The translations under genes and the position numbers were made by a program. The notes beneath the pieces are model-generated. The model made no database searches and was not told where the DNA came from. It was given only the letters and a program-made list of their open reading frames with translations. Of a stretch of 5,787 nucleotides of DNA, positions 1-5,787 are shown piece by piece (position 1 is the first letter of the stretch; each line of letters begins with the position of its first letter). Origin of the DNA: Desulfobacterales bacterium (lineage in GTDB: Bacteria > Desulfobacterota > Desulfobacteria > Desulfobacterales > Desulfobacteraceae); contig JAKSBB010000596.1 of assembly GCA_022361315.1 (NCBI GenBank), forward strand, positions 1 through 5,787. Reading direction: 5' to 3'.

Positions 1-1130
1 CGGGGGGTCCACAGCCCTTCCACACCGGCTTCCCACATGGCGGGCTGAATCACATTGGTGGGGCATACCCGGATGCATTGTCCGCATTTGATACAGCGGT
101 TTAAAAACTCGGATTCGGTTAAGGCACCGGGTGGCCGCACGAGGTCTGGCCGCCACCCGACTCCCAGCGGATCTCCCAGACGGGCCAGGGGAAGCAGAAC
201 GGCACCGGAAGCACCGGCGGCAATCACCGCCCTCCGGTTTAGATCCGGCCCTGCGACCTCTCCTGTGGTAGCGGGTTTCGCCGCATAGCCCAGAATACCT
301 TCGGGGCAATCGTCACGGCAGTTGTAGCAGAGTACGCATTCCGACCAAAGGATCTTGTCGGCCGGCGTACAGGCCCCTTCACAATGATGATCACACCGGC
401 CGCAGCGCGTGCAGGCTTCAATCCCCACGTCCCGGCGTCCCATCCGGAACACCGACCACCTTGCAGTGAGTCCAAGCAGGGCCCCCAGGGGACATACATA
501 CCGGCAGTAAAACCTTGGCCGCCAGGCCGACAGCGCCAGCACCAGAATAAATACCCCGCCGGTAAGCAATCCGCCGGTAACGACTATGGCACTGCCCCCC
601 GGAGAGAACAGAGGGATAACCACCAGAGAAACGGACCGGTAAACCAGAGGAATGGGATCCAAAAGCCCGGTCTGCAGGCCGGAGACCAGCAACCGGTTTC
701 CCGGAAGCACCACACCCAGCGTCAGTTCAATGCCGGCCATGGTCAGTAAACCGATCAGCAACAGATACTTGATCCGCTGTCCGGGGTGCGCCTTTCGCCC
801 TGCCCCCCGCGCCTTGGGCCTGCGGCGTTTATCGGCCCAGGCGCCGATCATCTGCTGAAGGGTGCCCAAAGGGCAGAGCCATCCGCAGAAAAACCGTCCC
901 AGCAATGCGGTGAGCGCCAGTGTCAACGCCCCCCAGAGCAAGCCTTTGTAGAGTGTTCCGGTGGTCAGTACTGTGGCCAGCCCCACCAGGGGATCCAGTT
1001 CAAGCAGCCAGCTTACCGGCCAGCCACGCAGTTCAAACCACCGGTCACCTACCGTAGTGAACAGACAGCTTGCGATAAGCAGCAAGAGAAAAAAGCCCTG
1101 GCAGATTCGCCTTACAATAACCAGTCTCAT
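1..1130 (-). CDS. NapH-like membrane polyferredoxin (4Fe-4S binding protein), 3' end outside window
   Basis: Open from ATG at 1130 to the window edge: 376 codons with no stop, so the C-terminus is missing. Likely role: moving electrons through membrane-bound 4Fe-4S clusters. Seen: hydrophobic segments at about residues 12-28, 62-78, 122-138, 160-176 and 181-203. Two NapH/NosR-type CxxxCP motifs follow membrane segments (C82/C86 in GRFFCGWLCPLG; C209/C213 in YCRYVCPLG). Ferredoxin-like cysteines come next: C240, C243, C246, C250, C254, then C265, C268, C271, C275. A twin arginine (R299-R300) then precedes a hydrophobic stretch (301-316), and a further CxxCxxCxxxCP (C346, C349, C352, C356) follows. 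The last visible residues (PTN...EGLWTP) are typical of this family, and a final ferredoxin half probably lies beyond the edge. The start overlaps the DUF362 stop as ATGA and has no strong Shine-Dalgarno, which suggests translational coupling. The family is confident; the partner and substrate are unknown. Confidence 0.93.
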   Translation of the reverse strand, partial: MRLVIVRRICQGFFLLLLIASCLFTTVGDRWFELRGWPVSWLLELDPLVGLATVLTTGTLYKGLLWGALTLALTALLGRFFCGWLCPLGTLQQMIGAWADKRRRPKARGAGRKAHPGQRIKYLLLIGLLTMAGIELTLGVVLPGNRLLVSGLQTGLLDPIPLVYRSVSLVVIPLFSPGGSAIVVTGGLLTGGVFILVLALSAWRPRFYCRYVCPLGALLGLTARWSVFRMGRRDVGIEACTRCGRCDHHCEGACTPADKILWSECVLCYNCRDDCPEGILGYAAKPATTGEVAGPDLNRRAVIAAGASGAVLLPLARLGDPLGVGWRPDLVRPPGALTESEFLNRCIKCGQCIRVCPTNVIQPAMWEAGVEGLWTP

Positions 1131-2101
1131 GGGACATCCACGGGGTTCAGGGTTCGATAATCAAGGGTGCCCAATCCTGCATCCGCCGCCTGCTGAAGGT
1201 GGGGAAGCTGGGACAGGCGTCGCCCGAGTATACCGGCACCGGCGGCATCCACCGCCAACGGATCGACACCGGCAATAAGCGTATTGGTCCGGGCCAGATC
1301 CGATATGGAACCGCCTGTGGGGCCGTTGTGCATCATGGCGGTAACAGCATCTAAAATCACAAGGGTCGGCCGGACAAGAGCCGCAAGCTCGGTGATGATG
1401 GTATGAATATCCTGGTGGAAGACGTTCCTGCGCCCCCCCAGCAGGCCGTACCAGTTTTTAATGGTCATGGAGGCCCCGCTCCGGTGGTGATCCTTGAGGG
1501 GAGCAAGCCCGATGAGGCAATCCGCCTCGGCCAGGGGTTCCACCAGCACCGGCCAGTCCCGGATCAACCGGGCACCGGGCAGGGTCAGCCCGGAAAATCT
1601 TTCGGCTGTGGGCAGTGCCACCCGGCCCCCGGCAGCTTCGGCAGCCGGCCCGATCCCGGTGAGCCGGAAGCAGCTTGCCGGATCATTGATGGGATTGTCG
1701 GTCACCACCACATCGGCAGCGCCGACCTCAATGCAGGCTTTCACCACCGCCGTCACCAAATCCGGATGGGAGGTGGCCGAAATAGCCGGAGGCGAGGCAA
1801 ATGCCGCATTCACCTTAACCACCACCCGGTCACCGGGCCGGACAAACCGGTCCATGCCCCCCAGGGCACCGATGGCCCGCTTCGCCAGATCCCCCCGGTC
1901 CGTTCCCTTGGCAATGGCCATGGCCGGCCGGCCGTCATAGGGCCTGGAGAAATCAGGCAGGCCGCTGAGTGCCCGGGTGGCGGGTTCCAACGCCGGCGGT
2001 GTCGCATCGTGGAGCCACCATCCCGCGCCCAGTGCCGATGCCGACACCAGCCCGGCCTTGACCGACCGCTGTATAAATTCCCGTCGATTAAGCACCGTCA
2101 T
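1127..2101 (-). CDS. Tat-exported DUF362 domain protein
   Basis: 324 residues. The N-terminus carries a twin-arginine signal: R6-R7 in NRREFIQ, then a hydrophobic stretch (about residues 16-30) ending near GAGWWLH. The mature part matches DUF362: a VVVKVN strand motif, the VVVTDNP segment, an APLKDHH segment followed by TIKNWYG, and a C-terminal VDPLAVDAAG motif. DUF362 proteins are often fused to or encoded beside ferredoxin domains, and their reaction is poorly defined. This copy has only three scattered cysteines and no Fe-S motif, so the neighbouring polyferredoxin probably supplies the clusters. The ATG at 2101 is supported by an AGGAGGT ribosome-binding site 5 nt upstream and by the Tat motif starting at residue 5. 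The gene overlaps the upstream gene by 14 nt and the downstream polyferredoxin by 4 nt. I infer export in a folded state, perhaps with a bound cofactor. Specific function unknown. Confidence 0.93.
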   Translation of the reverse strand: MTVLNRREFIQRSVKAGLVSASALGAGWWLHDATPPALEPATRALSGLPDFSRPYDGRPAMAIAKGTDRGDLAKRAIGALGGMDRFVRPGDRVVVKVNAAFASPPAISATSHPDLVTAVVKACIEVGAADVVVTDNPINDPASCFRLTGIGPAAEAAGGRVALPTAERFSGLTLPGARLIRDWPVLVEPLAEADCLIGLAPLKDHHRSGASMTIKNWYGLLGGRRNVFHQDIHTIITELAALVRPTLVILDAVTAMMHNGPTGGSISDLARTNTLIAGVDPLAVDAAGAGILGRRLSQLPHLQQAADAGLGTLDYRTLNPVDVP

Positions 2102-3086
2102 CGTCCACCTCCTGCAAGCGTTTCCGGAGTTGTTCGGCCAGGGCCAGAGCGGTTGCCTTATCCGGCGCTTCGTGCACGCCGATCATGAAGGGCCCCTGAT
2201 GGAACACCAATTCGATGGTATCCAGAATATCGATAACCGCCACCCCCTCCGGTCCTTCCAGAGGCGTACCGCCGTACTCAAGGTAAAAATCACGGACGGT
2301 TTCGGCAGCGATTTGGGCCGCAGCTTCAGAATTCCGACGGGCCACATAGGCGGAGTAGCCGGCCCCATGGGTCTCGTATTGCGCCGTGAACACCTGGTTG
2401 AACCCTTCAATCCCAAAGGCATCCGCCGCCACCAGGGAACGGCTGCCATCAACCAGCCCTTCCTCCGGAAAGACGGCCATTTCCGTCACCTCGGCCGTAT
2501 CCGCCCCCACCTGGTCCACAAAGGCCTGGGCCATGGCACCGGCGGCCACCATCAGAGTTTCAGAGGCTTCCGCCCCCACCAGTTCCAGATAGTAGCGGCC
2601 ATGGGCCAGAAACAATCCGTTGGACGTGGCGTAGGAAAAGACAGTGGGACCACCCGCTTCCAGATCTCCCCTGCGCTGCATACTGAACACGGAAAAGGCG
2701 TTGCGGGCAGCGCCCATATCGTAAACAAAGATTTCAAACCAGAGGGCCGGATCATCGGCCAGGGCAAACCGCTGGGCGGTCAGGGCCTCAAACCCGGCGC
2801 TGAAATAGAGTTCCGCCTTACCGTTTATCTTGTCGGACAGGGTATCCGGGTCGAACTGCTCGGGGGGAGAAAATGGTGACACACCGGCAGGCGCCAGATC
2901 CCCAAGGGAAAAGGCCGCCCGGGTGGCGGACGGTTCCGGCAAGGTCTGCCGGGCGGTTACCGCCGGATTGAACCGGAATTGCACCGTGTATATGCCAAAC
3001 GCGATGGCTGCCAAAGCCAGCAGCACGCCGCACCCCACCCATCGTTCCATGGGGGTGATTGTATATTTCTTAGCAGACAGGGCCAT
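2088..3086 (-). CDS. Membrane-anchored extracytoplasmic protein, DUF6599-like
   Basis: 332 residues from the ATG at 3086. A GTG at 3092 would add two residues, but it overlaps the Shine-Dalgarno AGAGG at 3096-3092, so the ATG is preferred. Seen: a short basic N-terminus (SAKKYTITPMERW), one membrane segment at about residues 16-36, then a long soluble region with no further hydrophobic helix, probably facing the periplasm. The segment DKINGKAELYFSAGFEAL resembles the conserved INGxAELY..GF signature I associate with DUF6599 proteins; that assignment is from memory and moderately sure. The mature part has no cysteine pattern or CxxCH haem motif. Cys19 lies early in the hydrophobic segment and not in a lipobox, so a lipoprotein is unlikely. 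It is the first gene of a three-gene overlapping operon, with a candidate promoter upstream. It may be an anchored partner of the DUF362 protein and polyferredoxin. Biochemical role unknown. Confidence 0.88.
   Translation of the reverse strand: MALSAKKYTITPMERWVGCGVLLALAAIAFGIYTVQFRFNPAVTARQTLPEPSATRAAFSLGDLAPAGVSPFSPPEQFDPDTLSDKINGKAELYFSAGFEALTAQRFALADDPALWFEIFVYDMGAARNAFSVFSMQRRGDLEAGGPTVFSYATSNGLFLAHGRYYLELVGAEASETLMVAAGAMAQAFVDQVGADTAEVTEMAVFPEEGLVDGSRSLVAADAFGIEGFNQVFTAQYETHGAGYSAYVARRNSEAAAQIAAETVRDFYLEYGGTPLEGPEGVAVIDILDTIELVFHQGPFMIGVHEAPDKATALALAEQLRKRLQEVDDDGA
2107..2113 (-). promoter_or_regulatory. Ribosome-binding site of the DUF362 gene
   Basis: A strong Shine-Dalgarno (AGGAGGT on the minus strand) lies 5 nt before the ATG at 2101. 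It sits inside the last codons of the upstream DUF6599-like gene. It fixes the DUF362 start and suggests efficient re-initiation at the 14-nt gene overlap. Confidence 0.85.
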
Positions 3087-3091
3087 CGGCA

Positions 3092-3096
3092 CCTCT
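3092..3096 (-). promoter_or_regulatory. Ribosome-binding site deciding the DUF6599-like start
   Basis: AGAGG on the minus strand lies 5 nt before the ATG at 3086. A GTG start at 3092 would fall on this site, so the ATG is the better start. Confidence 0.65.
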
Positions 3097-3151
3097 TAAT
3101 AGCTGTGGTTAATGGCTGTGGGTCAATTCTTTGGAAAGACACAGAAAAATT

Positions 3152-3229
3152 CCTGACTTACCCTATTGTCGGTGATACAGAGGCCACAATTTATTGTCAA
3201 GGGTTTTACCCCATCACCCGCAAGTCAGG
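3152..3229. repeat. Nested inverted repeats around the candidate promoter
   Basis: CCTGACTT at 3152-3159 is the exact reverse complement of AAGTCAGG at 3222-3229. Inside this pair, GGTGAT at 3171-3176 matches ATCACC at 3213-3218. The inner left arm overlaps the proposed -10 box, and the outer right arm contains the stop codon of the DUF3592 gene. It could be an operator or a read-through RNA fold, but the arms are short and chance is possible. Confidence 0.3.
3172..3200 (-). promoter_or_regulatory. Candidate sigma70-type promoter for the DUF6599-DUF362-polyferredoxin operon
   Basis: On the minus strand a perfect -35 hexamer TTGACA (3200-3195) is followed by a 17-nt spacer and TATCAC (3177-3172), which matches 4 of 6 positions of the -10 consensus. 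A transcript starting near 3165 would have a leader of about 80 nt before the ATG at 3086. The location, in the only sizeable intergenic gap just upstream of a tight operon, supports the call. The weak -10 leaves room for an activator or for another box. Confidence 0.45.
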
Positions 3230-3734
3230 TGAACGGCCCCTGGCCAAACAGACCGAGGACCAGAAATAACAGCCCCGCACCGGCAAAGGCGGCTGCGGTA
3301 TAGCCCGAAGGCTTCTTAAAAAGAGTTTCTTCCGGGTTGGCAGGGTTGTAGTATACCGTCATCTTTTCCCCGATATCCGGTGGTACGACAGGTTCCGGAT
3401 CGAAAAGCCGCCCCATGAAGTAATCACTTCGTTTGTTTTCAATCCGTGTTTTGATGCGGTGCACTTTTTTCCCCACAGTGAATTCATATTCCAGGTCGAT
3501 TCTGGTTTTTACATGGGTGGGTTTGGGTTTACCGGAAATCATATAGGTGGGCTTGGCATCCATGGGGATGGGGGAGTCATCCTCCTGGCCTTCATAAAAT
3601 TTCTGGGCATGCCGGCGCCGGGCGAGAACGGTTGCACGGGCAGCAGGCCAGTCCGACTTCACCCACTGGTCCCAGCCGAGGATCAGGCAGAATCCTGCGA
3701 GCCACCACCAATAATAATCCGTGAGAATCCACAT
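3225..3734 (-). CDS. DUF3592 domain membrane protein
   Basis: 169 residues from the ATG at 3734. An in-frame TTG at 3752 would add six residues, but it sits at the end of a T-run and has no Shine-Dalgarno; the ATG has none either, so the start is uncertain. Seen: an aromatic-rich first membrane segment (about residues 7-21, containing YYWWW), a central extramembrane part with a beta pattern (IDLEYEFTVGKKVHRIKTRI), the DUF3592 hallmark MTVYYNPANPEE at about 126-136, and a second membrane segment at 145-163. DUF3592 proteins are small two-helix membrane proteins of unknown function. The middle domain lies between two helices, so it probably faces the periplasm, but the topology is not certain. 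The gene follows the cyclase after a gap of about 55 nt on the same strand and may be co-transcribed with it. Regulation by or of the cyclase is speculation. Confidence 0.88.
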   Translation of the reverse strand: MWILTDYYWWWLAGFCLILGWDQWVKSDWPAARATVLARRRHAQKFYEGQEDDSPIPMDAKPTYMISGKPKPTHVKTRIDLEYEFTVGKKVHRIKTRIENKRSDYFMGRLFDPEPVVPPDIGEKMTVYYNPANPEETLFKKPSGYTAAAFAGAGLLFLVLGLFGQGPFT

Positions 3735-3789
3735 ACCGCAATATGGTAACAAAAAAGACGGGGCCTGGGTATCCCTGATCCGGATTGGC

Positions 3790-5691
3790 TCATACCAAAC
3801 CGGCTTTACGCATGGCTTTGAGATAACGGTCTTTAACCGTTTGATTCCTGTGCGGGGTTCGCCGGATATATTCCCCGGGTGAAAAACCGGGATCGATCTT
3901 CAGTATCCGGGCTGCGGCTTCACGTGCTTTTTCAATCCGGCCTGCCAGACTGTATGAGGAGACCAGCACACTGTGGGAGGCAATATCGTCAGGTTTCTGC
4001 CGGATGGCCTTTTCAGCCTGTGCAATGGCCTCTTCATACCGGTTCGCCTCCCGGAGTGCCGCTCCGTATTGGTGCCGGTAATACACTGGCGGCTTCGGGT
4101 TTAATCCCATGGCCCTTTCGAAAAAGGGAATGGCCGCCTCATGGTGTCCGGCAAAATACAGAATAGCCCCATAGGCATGAAGCACATAGGCGGAGTTCGG
4201 CTCAAGTTCGAGGGCCGTCTTTCCCTCTTCCATGGCCCTGTCATATTGCCGCATCATCATGTGAATGAACCCGAGTTTTGCGTAAGCAACCCCATTGGAT
4301 TCGTCCAGACTGATGGCCTTTTGTATATATTTCTCCGCAAGGGGTAGGGACGCATTTCCGGATCTGCGTTCACCATCCACCACATCTTCAAAATGGGTCA
4401 CCCCAAGTATTCTGCAGGCCTCTGAATAGGAAGGATCCAGTGCAATGGCCTCCCCGGCCAGTTTCCGGGCCAGGGCATTCCCCTCCCGGGTCCCTCCGGC
4501 AATCAATTCCCTGGCTTTTATGGTCTTCAGATATGCCTCCAGACTCTGGGTGCCTTTTCCAAGGAGACGGGCATCTTCTCCCATGGTCAGCTTTACCTGG
4601 AGCGCCGTAATGATTTCCTTGGTAATTTCATCCTGCAGGGAAAATATATCGGTTAAACTGCGGTCGTACCGTTCCGCCCACAAAAGACGGCCCGTGAACG
4701 CCTCCACCAGCTGTGCCGTTATCCTGATCTGCTCTCCGGCCTTCTGGACACCGCCCTCCAGCACATATCTTACCCCCAGCTCCTCTGCAATTTGCTTTAT
4801 CCTCACGGATCTGCCCTTGTAGGCAAATGCGGAATTGCGGGCAATGACGGACATATTGCTGACCTTGGACAATGCCGTGATAATATCCTCGGTTAAGCCG
4901 TCGCTGAAATATGCCTGATCCGGATCACCGCTGATGTTGTTCAGGGGCAGAACGGCGATGGACGGCTTATCCGGCAGGGCGTATACTTCTTTTTTCCCGG
5001 CGTCAGCAGCGTCTTGCAATGGTTTTAAATAAAACCTGTGGGCGGTGAGGCCGGCAACCAGTAAAAGAACACCGATTGCCAGCCCCAAAGTGCACTTTCG
5101 CAGAAGAAAAGAGGGCCCTTTGGCACGTTCGATTCGTCCACGTTGCACCCTGTCGTTGCCCTGTGGCGCCATCACCACCCGGTATGCCCCCACCGGTCTG
5201 GAGATGTTCTTCACCGTCTGCTCACCAAGGTACTCATAGCCCACCGGCAGTTTGGTCTCTATGTGATCAAAGGCGGTTTTGGCAATGCATATCCCCCCGG
5301 GGTCCGCGAGGGCCTCCAGTCTTGCCGCAATGTTGACCCCATCACCGTAAATCCGTTCGTCCTCCTGGATCACATCCCCCAGGTTAATGCCGATACGAAA
5401 CTGCATTTTCCGGTTCCCGGGAAGCGCATCATTACGGGTACGGATTTCCTTTTGAACCGCCACCGCACATTGGGCCGCATCCACCACACTGGCAAATTCA
5501 ATGAGCAGATTATCCCCCGGCGAATCGATAACCCTGCCGTCGTGCTGACGGGTAAGTTCGGCAAACACCTCACGATAAGCCGTCAAGGTGCGGACCGTCG
5601 CTTCTTCGTCCTCCCCCATCAGACGGCTGTATCCTTCGACATCCGCACTGAGGATGGCGGTGAGTTTGCGCTTATACCCCTTTCTGGTCAT
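3790..5691 (-). CDS. Class III nucleotidyl cyclase with TM, TolB/FlgO-like domain and TPRs
   Basis: 633 residues, complete. Residues about 8-172 form a class III adenylate/guanylate cyclase domain. The metal-binding aspartates are present (D17 in SADVEGYS, D60 in SPGDN), as are the transition-state residues N120 and R124 (GDGVNIAARLE). The purine-reading positions are D56 and R113 instead of the usual Lys and Asp of adenylate cyclases, so the product (cAMP, cGMP or other) is uncertain. One membrane helix spans about 200-220, preceded by basic residues, which suggests a cytoplasmic catalytic domain and a periplasmic C-terminal half. Residues about 240-370 match the TolB/FlgO-like domain common in such cyclases (KPSIAVLPLNNISGD, FSDGLTEDIITALSK, YVLEGGVQ, LLWAERYD). 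About 400-610 holds several tetratricopeptide repeats, probably for protein binding or sensing. The gene starts 9 nt after the upstream stop, with a purine-rich GGGGCGG before the ATG, and is probably translated in an operon with that gene. Confidence 0.95.
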   Translation of the reverse strand: MTRKGYKRKLTAILSADVEGYSRLMGEDEEATVRTLTAYREVFAELTRQHDGRVIDSPGDNLLIEFASVVDAAQCAVAVQKEIRTRNDALPGNRKMQFRIGINLGDVIQEDERIYGDGVNIAARLEALADPGGICIAKTAFDHIETKLPVGYEYLGEQTVKNISRPVGAYRVVMAPQGNDRVQRGRIERAKGPSFLLRKCTLGLAIGVLLLVAGLTAHRFYLKPLQDAADAGKKEVYALPDKPSIAVLPLNNISGDPDQAYFSDGLTEDIITALSKVSNMSVIARNSAFAYKGRSVRIKQIAEELGVRYVLEGGVQKAGEQIRITAQLVEAFTGRLLWAERYDRSLTDIFSLQDEITKEIITALQVKLTMGEDARLLGKGTQSLEAYLKTIKARELIAGGTREGNALARKLAGEAIALDPSYSEACRILGVTHFEDVVDGERRSGNASLPLAEKYIQKAISLDESNGVAYAKLGFIHMMMRQYDRAMEEGKTALELEPNSAYVLHAYGAILYFAGHHEAAIPFFERAMGLNPKPPVYYRHQYGAALREANRYEEAIAQAEKAIRQKPDDIASHSVLVSSYSLAGRIEKAREAAARILKIDPGFSPGEYIRRTPHRNQTVKDRYLKAMRKAGLV

Positions 5692-5700
5692 ACCGCCCCA

Positions 5701-5787
5701 TTATTCCTGCAGGCAACTGAGGATGGGATTGCCCTCAAACACATGATAGCGGAGGCACTCATTGCAGGAGATGCAGGTGCACTCGGA
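5701..5787 (-). CDS. C-terminal end of a cysteine-rich protein, probably NADH:flavin oxidoreductase-like
   Basis: Only the last 28 codons and a TAA stop (5703-5701) are inside the window; the gene starts beyond the right edge. The visible peptide has a CxCxxCxxC cluster (CTCISCNECL), and another cysteine near the end (LSCLQE). The CISCNxCL motif followed by a short tail with a last cysteine resembles the C-terminus of short NADH:flavin oxidoreductase (old yellow enzyme-like) TIM-barrel proteins with an Fe-S cluster motif. This assignment is from memory of the family and rests on 28 residues only. A small ferredoxin-like or other Fe-S protein is the alternative. The cyclase ATG follows after 9 nt, so the two genes are probably one transcription unit. 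Confidence 0.65.
   Translation of the reverse strand, partial: SECTCISCNECLRYHVFEGNPILSCLQE

Noticed and set aside
384..1160. Plus-strand open frames of about 120 codons at the left side
   Set aside because: They lie opposite the polyferredoxin gene, whose many correctly spaced cysteines prove the minus-strand reading.
1403..2188. Long plus-strand open frame (261 codons) opposite the DUF362 gene
   Set aside because: It is antisense to a well-supported gene, its product is Pro/Gly/Arg/His-rich with no domain, and such frames are common in GC-rich DNA.
1977..2879. Plus-strand open frame of 300 codons opposite the DUF6599-like gene
   Set aside because: It runs antisense across two overlapping minus-strand genes and has no recognisable motif, membrane segment or convincing start signal.
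3164..3198. Direct repeat TATTGTC (3164-3170 and 3192-3198) near the promoter
   Set aside because: Seven bases repeated once at 28-bp spacing is likely chance. The right copy overlaps the -35 box, but there is no further symmetry.
3751..3785. Possible intrinsic terminator after the cyclase (six T on the minus strand at 3756-3751)
   Set aside because: The upstream sequence forms only a 3-bp GGG/CCC stem and is not adjacent to the T-run, so no stable hairpin supports termination.

Overview
The window is dense and reads entirely on the minus strand: four complete genes and two genes cut by the window ends. The GC-rich composition, a Tat-type DUF362 protein next to a NapH-like polyferredoxin, a class III cyclase joined to a TolB/FlgO-like domain and TPRs, and the cysteine-rich tail of a possible flavin oxidoreductase all suggest an anaerobic Gram-negative bacterium, most likely Desulfobacterota (sulfate-reducer type). 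This is inferred from gene content only.

In transcription order (right to left): (1) 5787-5701, the last 28 residues of a protein ending in a CxCxxCxxC tail, probably an NADH:flavin oxidoreductase-like enzyme. (2) 5691-3790, a 633-residue class III nucleotidyl cyclase with its catalytic domain at the N-terminus, one membrane segment, a TolB/FlgO-like domain and C-terminal TPRs. It starts 9 nt after gene 1. (3) 3734-3225, a DUF3592-type protein with two membrane segments. (4) An intergenic region of about 130 nt with a good candidate promoter. (5) 3086-2088, a membrane-anchored extracytoplasmic protein resembling DUF6599. (6) 2101-1127, a Tat-exported DUF362 protein. (7) 1130 to beyond position 1, a NapH-like membrane polyferredoxin whose 3' end lies outside the window.

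Genes 5-7 form a tight overlapping operon (14-nt and 4-nt overlaps). It probably builds an electron-transfer or iron-sulfur module on the outer face of the cytoplasmic membrane: one anchored soluble protein, one Tat-exported DUF362 protein without its own ferredoxin domain, and one polytopic Fe-S protein with an internal twin-arginine motif before a later membrane segment. This module, whose overall function is unknown to me, is the best candidate for an undescribed system here. The cyclase is the second point of interest: its metal-binding and transition-state residues are intact, but the two residues that normally read the purine base (Lys and Asp) are Asp56 and Arg113, a charge-swapped pair.

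I see no tRNA, rRNA, CRISPR array, insertion sequence or convincing intrinsic terminator. There is no gene-free stretch longer than 300 bases.
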